NCBI RefSeq assembly: GCF_034259205.1
Contig: NZ_CP139487.1
Coordinates: 682,001 to 746,000 of the forward strand
Reading direction: 5' to 3'
Length of the DNA stretch: 64,000 nucleotides
Source of the DNA: Peredibacter starrii
GTDB lineage: Bacteria > Bdellovibrionota > Bacteriovoracia > Bacteriovoracales > Bacteriovoracaceae
Shown here: one piece after another, positions 35,664 to 46,275 of the stretch
Position numbering within the stretch: position 1 is the first letter of the stretch
How the letters are laid out: each line of letters begins with the position of its first letter
Program-made: the position numbers and the translations under genes
The notes under the pieces: generated by a model
Database searches by the model: none
Seen by the model: the letters and a program-made list of their open reading frames with translations, nothing else
What the model was told of the DNA's origin: nothing

Positions 35664-36124
35664 TTCATCAATTAAGTGATGTGATGTCTGAGTCAATTGG
35701 TGAAACCACCAATATTTGGCAATATGTGGTTGTACTTAAGGGGGCAAAAATTGGTGAGAACTGTAACGTTTGCTCTCACTGCTTCATCGAAAACGATGTC
35801 GTTATTGGCGATAACGTTACCATCAAAAATGGTGTTCAGATTTGGGACGGCGTACGAATTGAAGACAATGTTTTTATTGGTCCGAACGTGACCTTTACCA
35901 ATGATCAGTTCCCTCGTTCAAAAGTTTACCCGGATAAGTTTTCTGGAGTGATAGTCAAGAAAGGTGCCTCTATCGGTGCCAATGCTACAATACTACCTGG
36001 TGTTACAATCGGAGAGAAGGCTATGATTGGAGCAGGAACAGTAGTTACAAAAGATGTTCCCCCATATGCTGTTGTAGTCGGAAATCCTGGTAAAATTATT
36101 AAAATGTTGGAGAAAGAATCGTGA
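35660..36124 (+). CDS. Hexapeptide acetyltransferase (FdtC/QdtC-like)
   Basis: A 154-residue left-handed beta-helix acyltransferase with hexapeptide repeats through residues 15-140 ([59 protein letters not shown]). It probably acetylates the 3-amino group of the dTDP-sugar using acetyl-CoA. Located between ketoisomerase and aminotransferase with four-base overlaps on both sides, as in known Fuc3NAc/Qui3NAc sets. Confidence 0.85.
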   Translation: MIHQLSDVMSESIGETTNIWQYVVVLKGAKIGENCNVCSHCFIENDVVIGDNVTIKNGVQIWDGVRIEDNVFIGPNVTFTNDQFPRSKVYPDKFSGVIVKKGASIGANATILPGVTIGEKAMIGAGTVVTKDVPPYAVVVGNPGKIIKMLEKES

Positions 36125-37224
36125 TCGAATTTTTAAGTCTAAAGGATGTTAATAACGAAATGGCCCTAGAGCTTAAAGAAGCAGCTAATAGAGTCATTGA
36201 TTCTGGCTGGTATATTTCTGGAAATGAACTTGGTTCATTTGAAAAGAAGTTCGCTGAATATTGCTGCGTAAAGCATTGCTTGGGCGTTGCCAATGGATTA
36301 GACGCTCTTATTCTCACGATTCGTGCTTGGAAAGAGCTTGGAAAGCTTAAAGATGGGGATGAGGTACTAGTCCCTGCAAATACCTATATCGCCAGTGTTC
36401 TCGCGATCACGGAGAATAATCTGAAACCGGTCCTGGTCGAGCCAGAAGAAAAAACATTCAATCTAAATCCTGAATTATTAAAGCAGCATTTAACTGCCCG
36501 TACGAAAGCAATTTTGCCAGTTCATCTCTATGGGCAATTAGCTGATATGCCTAAAATCTGCCAATTCGCAAAAGAACATAATCTTTTAGTTTTAGAAGAT
36601 TCGGCTCAATCTCATGGTGCAAGCATTGATGGCAAAAGAGCGGGAAGCTGGGGAGACGCCTCTGGATTCAGTTTCTACCCAGGGAAAAATCTAGGTGCCC
36701 TTGGCGATGCCGGTGCAATTACGACGAATGACGATCAACTCGCTGATGTTCTTATGTCTCTTAGAAATTATGGGTCAAAACAAAAATATAAAAATGATTT
36801 TGTCGGTGTAAATAGTCGTCTCGATGAGATTCAGGCTGCATTTTTGTCAGTTAAACTTAAGTATCTTGATGATCAGACAGCGAGAAGAAGAAAAGTGGCA
36901 AATCAGTATCTCGCTGGTTTAAAAAATACTCTGGTTCAGGTCCCACATGTCGTAAGACAAGAACAACATGTTTGGCATTTATTTGTAGTGAGAACCACTC
37001 ACCGAGAAAAATTACAGACTTATTTAAAAGAGAGTGGGATTCAAACTCTTATTCATTATCCCATTCCGCCTCACAAACAGCAGGCCTACAAAGAATTCAA
37101 TTCTATGAGTCTACCTCTGACAGAGAAAATCCATGAAGAAGTATTGAGCTTACCAATTGGGCCGACAATGAGTCAGATCGATGTGGAAACTGTTATTTCT
37201 CGAATCAATTCTTTCAGAGCTTAG
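36121..37224 (+). CDS. fdtB: PLP-dependent sugar 3-aminotransferase (DegT/DnrJ/EryC1)
   Basis: A 367-residue PLP enzyme. [18 protein letters not shown] (Asp binds the pyridinium N) and [17 protein letters not shown] with the catalytic Lys are present. It transfers an amino group from glutamate to C3 of the 3-keto sugar. With the preceding four genes it completes a dTDP-3-acetamido-3,6-dideoxyhexose pathway. The GTG start shares a four-base overlap with the acetyltransferase stop (GTGA). Confidence 0.9.
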   Translation: MIEFLSLKDVNNEMALELKEAANRVIDSGWYISGNELGSFEKKFAEYCCVKHCLGVANGLDALILTIRAWKELGKLKDGDEVLVPANTYIASVLAITENNLKPVLVEPEEKTFNLNPELLKQHLTARTKAILPVHLYGQLADMPKICQFAKEHNLLVLEDSAQSHGASIDGKRAGSWGDASGFSFYPGKNLGALGDAGAITTNDDQLADVLMSLRNYGSKQKYKNDFVGVNSRLDEIQAAFLSVKLKYLDDQTARRRKVANQYLAGLKNTLVQVPHVVRQEQHVWHLFVVRTTHREKLQTYLKESGIQTLIHYPIPPHKQQAYKEFNSMSLPLTEKIHEEVLSLPIGPTMSQIDVETVISRINSFRA

Positions 37225-37230
37225 TCAGTC

Positions 37231-38121
37231 ATGAAGCCTGCGGTTAGTATCATCGTCCCGAGCTACAATCACGAGCGGTATATTAGCTTGCTCATAGAGT
37301 CTATCTACGCTCAATCTTTCAAAGATTTTGAGTTGGTAGTTGTGGATGATGGATCTAAAGACGGTTCAGTTCAATTGCTTCGGCAATTATCTGAAATTCA
37401 TGGTTTTCGTTTAATCTCGAAGGAAAATGAAGGAATCTGTAAAACGATCAATCGAGGACTTCGTGAATCAACTGGAAACTATGTTTTAATTATTGGAAGT
37501 GATGATATCTTGCCTCTGAACCGACTTAAAGAACAGGTTGAGTATCTAAGGTCACATCCTGAGGTTGATGTAATTGCTGGAAGTGTGATCCAAATCGATA
37601 TGGAAGGAAAAGAGGTTGGTAAAAATACTCCTCGCATCCTTGGAGCTGTTTCATTCGAGCAAATGTTGATGGTTAATCGAGTTTCAGCTGCCACTTGTAT
37701 GATTAGAAGAAGTGTTTACACCCGCTGGGGTATGTATAAAGAAGATCACGTTTTTGAAGACTATTATATGTGGTTGAATGTTCTTTATCATGGCGGGAAA
37801 ATAGTTAATCTCCCGAATGTTTTTGCTTATTACAGAATTAGTAATCCTAATTTAGAGAAAAAATTCAACTGGTACTACAAAGGTGTCATGCAGGCTTTTG
37901 ACGAGTTTAAAAATGATTCACGAGTTGAAAAAGCGAGATCTCGCTACGCTCTCATTTATGCAATTAAACTCAGCCTTCTATTAGGCTCAAAGTTCTTTGA
38001 AAATTACTCTAATGTTCATTTGCGATTGAATGCATTTGGAAAATTAATTGTATCGATTGTGGCATTCAATCCTGAAGGAATTCGTAATTTCGTGCTAAAA
38101 TTATTAAAACTTAAGACTTAG
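37231..38121 (+). CDS. GT2-family glycosyltransferase
   Basis: A 296-residue GT-A enzyme. SIIVPSYNHERYI, VVVDDGSKDGS and a DXD-type GSDDILPL (metal site) are in the N-terminal half. It lies six bases after the aminotransferase, so it is likely the transferase that uses the amino sugar made by this operon. It ends in a four-base overlap with the convergent fcl pseudogene. Confidence 0.88.
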   Translation: MKPAVSIIVPSYNHERYISLLIESIYAQSFKDFELVVVDDGSKDGSVQLLRQLSEIHGFRLISKENEGICKTINRGLRESTGNYVLIIGSDDILPLNRLKEQVEYLRSHPEVDVIAGSVIQIDMEGKEVGKNTPRILGAVSFEQMLMVNRVSAATCMIRRSVYTRWGMYKEDHVFEDYYMWLNVLYHGGKIVNLPNVFAYYRISNPNLEKKFNWYYKGVMQAFDEFKNDSRVEKARSRYALIYAIKLSLLLGSKFFENYSNVHLRLNAFGKLIVSIVAFNPEGIRNFVLKLLKLKT

Positions 38122-39039
38122 TTTTTGGAGTAAAAGTTAATAATAGTTAGATCTAAACCTTCATCTAAACTGATTTCTGGTTTCCATCCCAGCGATTTGA
38201 TCCTTGAAACATCAAGAAGTTTTCTCATTGTTCCATCAGGTTTTGTGGAATCAAAAAACAGTTCACCTTGGAACTTCATCTTTTTACCAATGATCTTAGC
38301 AACCTCACCAATTTCGATATCTTCACCAGTTCCAACGTTCATGAAGTCAGGAGTATCATTCCCTTGATTCATTACATGGATACATGCTCGGGCCATATCA
38401 TCTACATAAAGAAATTCACGACGAGGTTTACCAGTACCCCAAATTTAAAATGACTTATCACCATTTTTAATGGCCTGATCAAAACGAGCAATAAGACCAG
38501 GGATGACATGTGAATTCGTTAAGTCGAAATTATCATGTTCTCCATAGAGATTGGTTGGCATCACTGAAATCCAGTGAAGTCCATATTGTTTTCTGAAGGA
38601 TTCTGCTGTTTTAAGGCCTGCGATTTTCGCAATGGCATAAGGCTCATTGGTGGGTTCGAGAGGAGAAGTAAGTAGATATTCTTCTTTTAATAGTTGTGGA
38701 GCATTTTTAGGGTAGATGCATGAGCTTCCTAAAAAGAGAAGGTTTTGCGTCTTAACTTTAAAAGCGGCATTGAAGACATTTTGCTGAATTTGAAGATTTT
38801 CAAAAATAAAATCAGCGCGGTAAGTGTTGTTAGCAAGGATGCCTCCAACTTTTGCTGCGGCCAAAAACACGTAGTCAGGGCGGTAATCTTGAAAAAAAGT
38901 TTCAACATTATTCTGGTTTAAGAGGTTAAGCTCAGTGCGGCCAATGGCCTTTACGTTCGTAAAACCTTGCTTCAGAAGATTTCTATGGATGGCTGAACCA
39001 ACCATCCCACGAGCGCCCAGAACAAGAATTTTATCGGTT

Positions 39040-39047
<8 letters not shown>
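38118..39047 (-). pseudogene. fcl: GDP-fucose synthase gene (fcl) with one in-frame stop
   Basis: Reading from the ATG at 39047 gives a full-length Fcl/WcaG: VLGARGMVGSAIHRNLL, LAAAKVGGILANN, FLGSSCIYPK, the catalytic EPYAIAKIAG, PTNLYGEHDNF. At codon 201 a TAA (38447-38445) interrupts it, and the same frame then continues IWGTGKPRREFLYVDD into MARACIHVMNQG up to the stop at 38118. So only one codon is broken, probably AAA or TTA/CAA changed to TAA. Gmd upstream is also dead, so a sequencing error is unlikely to be the whole story. Confidence 0.88.
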
Positions 39048-40121
<1,074 letters not shown>

Positions 40122-40179
40122 TCTAGAATACTAAATCACCATTTGAAGGAAGGTAAACGATTCGATAGATTCTTTATCT

Positions 40180-41025
40180 ATGAAAAATGAAGATATTTGG
40201 ACTATTGAAATTAAATCTCATTCTGGTTTGTTCAACTTAAAATTAAAGGAAATATGGACCTATAGAGACTTGTTATGGTTATTCGTCCGGAGGGACGTTA
40301 TTACGGTCTATAAGCAAACTATTCTTGGTCCACTATGGTTTATTATCCAACCATTGCTTACTACACTTATGTTTTCTCTTGTGTTTGGAAGAATTGCAAG
40401 GCTCTCAACTGATGGTATACCTCCATTTGTTTTTTACCTCGCTGGTGTCACAATTTGGAGTTATTTTTCAGAGTGTTTGAATAAAACATCCAATACATTC
40501 GTTTCAAATCAAAATATTTTCGGAAAGGTTTATTTTCCTCGAATCATCGTTCCTGGATCAATTATTATTTCTACGTTAGTTCGTTTCGGCGTTCAGTTGG
40601 GAATTTTTCTAGTTGTTTGGATATATTACTATCTTCAAGGACAAGTAAATCCAAACTATGTAGCAGTATTATTGCCATTCATTGTTTTAATTATGGCCAT
40701 ATCTAGTATGGGCTTTGGTATGCTGTTTTCATCTATGACAACAAAATATAGAGATCTTCAATTCCTTTTAAATTTTGCTGTTCAGTTATGGATGTATGCC
40801 ACTCCAATCATTTATCCACTTTCTTCGATTCCGGAAAAGTATGTAAGTCTAATAAAGTTAAATCCTATTACCCCTTTGGTGGAGTGCATGAGATTCGGTT
40901 TTCTAGGAAATGGGAGTTTTTCTTTAGGGGAAGTATTTTATAGTTTTATTTTTGCTATAGGTGTTTTTAGCTTGGGCTTTTTTGTTTTTTCGAGAGTTGA
41001 AAAAAACTTCATGGACACCGTTTAA
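40180..41025 (+). CDS. wzm: ABC-2-type polysaccharide exporter permease
   Basis: A 281-residue inner-membrane protein with about six helices and the family N-terminal signature YRDLLWLFVRRDV followed by YKQTILGPLWFIIQPL. Wzm/TagG-type permeases export lipid-linked O-antigen, capsule or teichoic acid. The ATP-binding partner follows 33 bases downstream. No Shine-Dalgarno is obvious. The promoter region overlaps the start of the gmd pseudogene. Confidence 0.9.
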   Translation: MKNEDIWTIEIKSHSGLFNLKLKEIWTYRDLLWLFVRRDVITVYKQTILGPLWFIIQPLLTTLMFSLVFGRIARLSTDGIPPFVFYLAGVTIWSYFSECLNKTSNTFVSNQNIFGKVYFPRIIVPGSIIISTLVRFGVQLGIFLVVWIYYYLQGQVNPNYVAVLLPFIVLIMAISSMGFGMLFSSMTTKYRDLQFLLNFAVQLWMYATPIIYPLSSIPEKYVSLIKLNPITPLVECMRFGFLGNGSFSLGEVFYSFIFAIGVFSLGFFVFSRVEKNFMDTV

Positions 41026-41058
41026 ATCGGCGAAAAATATTTTTTTAACAGGTAGTAG

Positions 41059-42354
41059 ATGAGCGACGTTGTAATTAAAGTAGAAAATTTATCAAAGCAA
41101 TATCGACTGGGTACAGTCGGTACAGGAACACTTTCTCATGATCTGAATCGTCTGTGGGCCAAAGTAAGAGGGAAGGAAGATCCATATCTAAAAATTGGCG
41201 AATCTAATGATCGCACACTAAAAGGAGATTCTGAATACGTTTGGGCACTTCAAAACATGAACTTCGAAGTTAAACGCGGCGAAATGTTGGGAGTTATTGG
41301 CCGAAATGGTGCTGGTAAATCTACTTTATTAAAAATTCTTTCTCAAATCACAAGACCAACAACTGGTTCTGTAAGCATGAAAGGTAGAGTGGGATCACTT
41401 TTAGAAGTAGGAACAGGTTTTCATCCAGATCTCACGGGAAGAGAAAATATCTATATCAATGGCGCGATTCTAGGGATGCGAAAATGGGAAATAAACAAAC
41501 GCTTGGATGAAATTATAGATTTTGCCGGAGTTGAACGCTATCTCGATACCCCAGTAAAGCGTTATTCCAGCGGTATGAAGGTGCGACTTGGGTTCGCAGT
41601 TGCAGCTCACCTAGAACCAGAAATTTTAATTGTGGATGAAGTACTGGCAGTTGGAGATGCTGAATTTCAAAAGAAATGCTTTGGGAAAATGGAAAAAATC
41701 TCAAAAGAAAACAGTCGCACTATTCTTTTGGTAAGTCATAGTATGGATGCAATTGAAAAAATGGCATCGAGAGTTATCTGCTTGGATAAGGGGATGCTCC
41801 AGTTTGATGGCAACGCTACTGAAGGAATAGATAAGTACCTTGATAAGAAAGAATTAAAGAAATGTCGTGCTGAATTTAATACTTCTACATTTGAAAGATA
41901 TGGCGATCGTAAATTTGGAGAATTGCTTTTTGTCGAGAGTCTAAATTCGAAAAATGAATTGCAGGACAATTTTTTCTTTCAGGATGAAATGATTTTCAAG
42001 GTCGGATTCAAATTAAACAGAAATTTTAACAACCCGGAAATTGGGATTTGTATCAACAATCCCAAACGGGCCAGATTGCATCACTTAGTTTCTCACTGGA
42101 AGCATGACTTTGGAGAAATAAAAGAGGGGTATCACGAGGTTTTAATAAGAGTTCCTAATCTAAAACTTTATCCAGGCACTTATTCAATTAGCGCTTGGAT
42201 GAGATGTTACAAAGCACATTCATCAGATGATTTTATTGAGGATGTATTGGTTTTCAATGTAAGACCAAATTCAAGTCTAAAAGAAGTTAACTTTTCAGAC
42301 TATGCACACTCTGGCGGTGTGTGGGTTGATAATAAATGGGAGTTGCTATCTTGA
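41059..42354 (+). CDS. wzt: ABC exporter ATPase with C-terminal carbohydrate-binding domain
   Basis: A 431-residue protein. Walker A is GRNGAGKST (81-89), the signature YSSGM (169-173) and Walker B ILIVDEV (189-195). Residues about 255-431 form an extra beta-rich domain as in Wzt of E. coli O8/O9a, which recognises a chain-terminating cap on the finished polymer before export. This suggests that the exported glycan carries a terminal modification. The stop is overlapped by the TTG of the next gene. Confidence 0.9.
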   Translation: MSDVVIKVENLSKQYRLGTVGTGTLSHDLNRLWAKVRGKEDPYLKIGESNDRTLKGDSEYVWALQNMNFEVKRGEMLGVIGRNGAGKSTLLKILSQITRPTTGSVSMKGRVGSLLEVGTGFHPDLTGRENIYINGAILGMRKWEINKRLDEIIDFAGVERYLDTPVKRYSSGMKVRLGFAVAAHLEPEILIVDEVLAVGDAEFQKKCFGKMEKISKENSRTILLVSHSMDAIEKMASRVICLDKGMLQFDGNATEGIDKYLDKKELKKCRAEFNTSTFERYGDRKFGELLFVESLNSKNELQDNFFFQDEMIFKVGFKLNRNFNNPEIGICINNPKRARLHHLVSHWKHDFGEIKEGYHEVLIRVPNLKLYPGTYSISAWMRCYKAHSSDDFIEDVLVFNVRPNSSLKEVNFSDYAHSGGVWVDNKWELLS

Positions 42355-43031
42355 ATTACGCAATTATCTATAGTCGCATGAATTCATCGCGACTTCCCGG
42401 TAAAGCTTTGATCGATATTGGAGGGAAACCTCTCCTCCAGAGATGTATTGAGAGAGTTCAAAAAAGTAAATATTTTAAACCGATTATCGCAACTTCATAT
42501 GAAGATAGTGATCTTCCTATTTGTGATTTAGCAAAAGATATTGGGGTCGACGTATTTCGAGGTAGCTTAGAAGATGTTGCATCAAGGACTATAAAATTTC
42601 TAGAATCAACTGCATGTAATTATTTCGCCAGAGTGAATGGGGACTCTCCTTTCGTAGATGGGGAGCTATTGGATCGTGGATTTGAAATTATTAGTACTCA
42701 AGAGATGGACATCATTACGAACATTCATCCAAAAAGATCATTTCCCTATGGGATGAGCGTAGAGATTCTAAAGGCGAATACATTTTTAAATAATGCTCCA
42801 AAATTCAAAGATCTCGAAAGAGAACACATAACTTCGTTCTTTTATTCAGAAATAAGTCAGTTCAAGTATCACAATATTGTTTTTGAGGAGGAAAATCTTA
42901 GTAATGTTTCATTGGTTGTAGATGAGAGAAGTGACCTAGAAAAGATAAATAAACTTCTAAAGTTATACCCATCATTGTTTGATTTATCCTACGATCAAAT
43001 TCTCAATATCTTCAAAAAACATAATAAGTGA
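42351..43031 (+). CDS. SpsF/PseF-like cytidylyltransferase
   Basis: A 226-residue enzyme beginning IIYSRMNSSRLPGKALIDIGGKPLLQR, with NGDSPFVDGELL as the metal-binding region. It belongs to the SpsF/CMP-NeuAc-synthetase-like group that activates nonulosonic acids with CTP. A TTG at 42351, overlapping the wzt stop and preceded by GGGAG, matches the usual family start better than the ATG at 42336. It opens an operon that includes NeuB and a PseG-like gene. Confidence 0.78.
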   Translation: MNYAIIYSRMNSSRLPGKALIDIGGKPLLQRCIERVQKSKYFKPIIATSYEDSDLPICDLAKDIGVDVFRGSLEDVASRTIKFLESTACNYFARVNGDSPFVDGELLDRGFEIISTQEMDIITNIHPKRSFPYGMSVEILKANTFLNNAPKFKDLEREHITSFFYSEISQFKYHNIVFEEENLSNVSLVVDERSDLEKINKLLKLYPSLFDLSYDQILNIFKKHNK

Positions 43032-43038
43032 GCAATGA

Positions 43039-44211
43039 ATGATGAGAATTAAAGAAGCATTTGTATATCCGAGAGAACTATTGTCATTCGTTGTTGCGAA
43101 TTATGACATCGTAATTGCATTCTTTGTTTCTCTTGTTTTAGTACCTTCATGTTTTCTTGTGGGGACTATCGGCTATATTCTTTTGCGAGATATTTTATTT
43201 AGATTATTCGTAATAAGACCTGAGACAAACTTCTTAGGGGATTATGCTTGTTATATAGAAGATGACTCAATATCGAGATGGGTTACTAATGAAAAAATAA
43301 ATTCAGATATCGTGTTTCTTGGTAATTCCCATGTAATGGACGCTATTAATCCATCAGTTGTAGCCTCACTGACTGGGAGAAGTTGTTTTAACTTTTGTTT
43401 TTATTCAATAAATTTCCCTAATTTATTGAGACTTGCTGTGGAAAAAGAAATAGCACCTAAAATCTTAGTCGTTGATATAAGCACTCGCTATTCTATGTAC
43501 GATGATGTTCAGATGGAACGATTAAGGCGTCTTGCAGCTCCGTATGGGAAAAAGAAGCTTCTTTTGCATGGATTTTCTGATGTAGCCTCTGCATTTTTGC
43601 CATCTTTTTTTGTGCCCAAAATGTTTACTCCAATAGTAAACCGCTTAAGCAGTAAAGTTTTTTATGCATTTAAAGATGGAGTTATATCTTGTGGGAGATA
43701 TTCACCCTTTAGGACATTGTTTTCTTATGAATGGAGAGTTCATAAAAAAACTAATTATCGTGAAGTTATTCATAAGGCACCAAAGAAGAAGTTTGAAATT
43801 CGAGAATACGATAAATTGCTTAATAGATGTATTGAAGAAACAAAATTGTACTGTCCTATTGGGTCTGACAAGTATATTAAAAGTTTTTCTAAGATGACAA
43901 AGTACTCATTGTTACTTAAGTCTAAGGAAGTTCGGCTAATATTTCTTCGCCTGCCTTTAGATCCAAGGATGATTGAATTTGAAAACACGTCTTACAATGT
44001 TTTTTTTCAGGATTTTAAAAATTGGTCTCTTAGACATGGTTTTGAATACTTTGATCTAAGTGAGAAAGACCACCTAGATCAGATAGGTGACGTTGTATTT
44101 TATAATGATGGACTACATGTCATAAGTGAGAGCTCGGTTAAAATATCAAAATATATGGCTGAAATTTTGAATTTCAGGGGAGGAAATCTTGATAAATCTA
44201 TACTCAATTAG
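43039..44211 (+). CDS. Membrane-anchored SGNH-like hydrolase/acyltransferase, unassigned
   Basis: A 390-residue protein with one N-terminal membrane segment (IVIAFFVSLVLVPSCFLVGTIGYILL) and a likely periplasmic or cytoplasmic domain. FLGNSHVMDAINPSVVA is SGNH-like (GxSx), and near the C-terminus FYNDGLHVISES supplies a D-x-x-H pair of that fold. Such domains occur in polysaccharide O-acetylation proteins (DltD/AlgX-like). The match is partial, so the exact reaction is open. Its end overlaps the next gene by 23 bases. Confidence 0.6.
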   Translation: MMRIKEAFVYPRELLSFVVANYDIVIAFFVSLVLVPSCFLVGTIGYILLRDILFRLFVIRPETNFLGDYACYIEDDSISRWVTNEKINSDIVFLGNSHVMDAINPSVVASLTGRSCFNFCFYSINFPNLLRLAVEKEIAPKILVVDISTRYSMYDDVQMERLRRLAAPYGKKKLLLHGFSDVASAFLPSFFVPKMFTPIVNRLSSKVFYAFKDGVISCGRYSPFRTLFSYEWRVHKKTNYREVIHKAPKKKFEIREYDKLLNRCIEETKLYCPIGSDKYIKSFSKMTKYSLLLKSKEVRLIFLRLPLDPRMIEFENTSYNVFFQDFKNWSLRHGFEYFDLSEKDHLDQIGDVVFYNDGLHVISESSVKISKYMAEILNFRGGNLDKSILN

Positions 44212-45265
44212 GCCCAAGGGTTTTAACATCGGAAATGATGTAATCTATTTAGGTGTTTGTCATTTTGTGAGACAGGCGTTTAAAGAAAATTTTAACATTA
44301 TTTCTTTGCCTGCAACTAGTAAGTACGAAGCGCATAAAAAATCTGGAATTTCTTCCCAAACTGTTTATGAAGTTAATCAGTTTGGAGATGGTTTAATTGT
44401 TGGTGGCGGTAATCTTTACGAAAATGGCGAATTGGAAGTTAATCCAATCGCTCTTAAAGCTCTCGAAAAGCCAATGATGATTTTCAGTGTTTCTAGAGGT
44501 CGAATTTATAATAAGTCTCTAGAGCTGGTAAATAGAACTGATACAATGCCAGATGACAGGATTTCAATTTTGAATAGTTATTCTGCGATTTCTTTGTCGA
44601 GAGATAAATCAACAAAGCAGTATATTGATAATCTTGGTCACCCAGAAAATATTTTAGGAAGTTGCCCGACTCTTTTTATTAATGAGATTCCACAACATAT
44701 TGTTCCTCTTTTAAATTCTGACAAAACGGATGCCCTTATTTCAATTAGAACTCCGAGCTTGATGAGTATTCCAGTGTCTTATCAGTATAAGTTTAGGGAT
44801 GACCTGCTTCAGATGATTGAGGTTCTTAAAGAGAGTGGTTATAAGAATGTGAAGTTGCTATGCCATGATCACAGAGATATTCCTTTCGCAGCGTCGATAA
44901 CGAACGTTAGTTATGTTTATACTGATGATGTGTATACATATTTATCATTGCTCAGAAATACGAGACTAAATGTTACGTTCCGTCTTCATTCTTTTTTACC
45001 ATGTCTAGCGTACAATGTTCCGGCCATCAAATTTAGTTATGATGAGAGAGCTATGAGCATGATGGATACTATTGGCATGGATCAATGGAACATTAATTAT
45101 GTGAAACAAGATCCAATCGTTGAATTTAAAAATCGAGTTAAGAACATCCAGGAATTAGATACGATTAAAGCTAATCTTAACAAAAATCTTTGGCCTGCAT
45201 TCAGAGAAACAATTATGACTTCGACTAATAAGTTTGCAGAACTTGTTCATGAGAGAAGAGGGTAG
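44189..45265 (+). CDS. Polysaccharide pyruvyl transferase family protein
   Basis: A 358-residue GT-B-like protein. It has the typical GNDVIYLGVCHFVR N-terminus, GLIVGGGNLYENG and RLHSFLPCLAYNVPAIKFSYDERA in the C-terminal half. Members add pyruvate ketals to sugars from PEP, or are diverged glycosyltransferases. The start is TTG with GGAGG five bases before it. It overlaps the preceding gene and lies directly before the NeuB gene. Confidence 0.78.
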   Translation: MINLYSIRPKGFNIGNDVIYLGVCHFVRQAFKENFNIISLPATSKYEAHKKSGISSQTVYEVNQFGDGLIVGGGNLYENGELEVNPIALKALEKPMMIFSVSRGRIYNKSLELVNRTDTMPDDRISILNSYSAISLSRDKSTKQYIDNLGHPENILGSCPTLFINEIPQHIVPLLNSDKTDALISIRTPSLMSIPVSYQYKFRDDLLQMIEVLKESGYKNVKLLCHDHRDIPFAASITNVSYVYTDDVYTYLSLLRNTRLNVTFRLHSFLPCLAYNVPAIKFSYDERAMSMMDTIGMDQWNINYVKQDPIVEFKNRVKNIQELDTIKANLNKNLWPAFRETIMTSTNKFAELVHERRG

Positions 45266-45270
45266 TTTCA

Positions 45271-46269
45271 ATGAAAAAGATTCACATTATTGCTGAAGCT
45301 GGAACAAACCATAATGGAAATCTTCAGAAAGCGATAAATTTGGCAGATATCGCTCAGAAGGCTGGAGCTGACTCTGTAAAGTATCAAATCATTTATCCAT
45401 GGGGATTATATCTCCCAGGAGATTACTGGTACGGACATTACAACATTAGAGACGTAATCAAAATTCGCGAAGAGGGTATGCTTAAAGACGAAGATTACTC
45501 AGTCTTAAATAAGCACTGCCTTTCAAGTGGAATTAGCTTTGCTGCCTCGGTTTTTGATGAAAAAGGCTTAGATTTACTTTTGAAGTTAAACCCTCCTTAT
45601 ATCAAGATTGCCTCTTGTGATCTAAATAATATTAGATTTTTAAGACAGGTCGCTGAGAGGAAAAAGAAAATTGTATTGTCCACGGGGATGTCTAGCTTAC
45701 AAGACATCGAAAAGACGCTCACGGAAATTAGCAAGGAAGGAAACGCTGACATCGTTCTTCTTCATTGTGTTTCTGTTTATCCGGCGAAGTTAAAACAGAC
45801 AAATTTACCTTTTATCTCTGAACTTAAGCACCGCTTCGGTACAGAGATTGGTTTTTCTGATCATACAGGAGACAGTACTGCTTCATGTATTGCTCTTTCT
45901 TTAGGGGCTACGTGGTTTGAAAAGCATTTCACAGAGGATAAAGAGCAAAAGGGCTTTGATCACGCTTACGCATTGGATGAGAATGAATTGAAGGACTACG
46001 TAATGGCTCTTCATGATGCAAATTTTTCTCTATTTGGGGAAAAACCTAAAATTACAGATGAAGAAGCTTACACACGCAGAAGAGCAAGACGTTCAATTTA
46101 TGCTTCTCGCAAAATCTTGAAAGGTGAGATTATTAGAGATGAAGACGTATTAGTTGTAAGACCCGAAGGAAAAATGAATGCAGATGATATTGATCTTGTA
46201 ATTGGATCTAAAGCGACTGTTGATATCGAACAGTATCAAGCTTTTGAGCTAAATCTAGTGAATAGGTAA
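45271..46269 (+). CDS. neuB: NeuB-family nonulosonic acid synthase
   Basis: A 332-residue protein. IIAEAGTNHNGNLQKAINLADIA is the sialic/legionaminic synthase start, CSVYP-type (HCVSVYPAKL), GFSDHTGDS and WFEKHFTEDK follow, and a C-terminal SAF (antifreeze-like) domain begins near residue 270. It condenses PEP with a hexosamine such as ManNAc or a 2,4-diacetamido-trideoxyhexose to give a nonulosonate. Followed by a PseG-like gene, so the substrate is more likely a diacetamido sugar. Confidence 0.88.
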   Translation: MKKIHIIAEAGTNHNGNLQKAINLADIAQKAGADSVKYQIIYPWGLYLPGDYWYGHYNIRDVIKIREEGMLKDEDYSVLNKHCLSSGISFAASVFDEKGLDLLLKLNPPYIKIASCDLNNIRFLRQVAERKKKIVLSTGMSSLQDIEKTLTEISKEGNADIVLLHCVSVYPAKLKQTNLPFISELKHRFGTEIGFSDHTGDSTASCIALSLGATWFEKHFTEDKEQKGFDHAYALDENELKDYVMALHDANFSLFGEKPKITDEEAYTRRRARRSIYASRKILKGEIIRDEDVLVVRPEGKMNADDIDLVIGSKATVDIEQYQAFELNLVNR

Positions 46270-46275
46270 AATGTT

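Noticed and set aside
36099-37224. Whole window scanned for tRNA, rRNA, CRISPR and IS elements
   Set aside because: No CCA-ending cloverleaf, regularly spaced repeats, transposase or terminal repeats were seen; this is by eye, so weak tRNA genes cannot be excluded.
38445-38447. In-frame TAA of fcl as recoded selenocysteine or pyrrolysine
   Set aside because: Selenocysteine uses TGA and pyrrolysine TAG; TAA here, beside a decayed gmd, is better read as a nonsense mutation.
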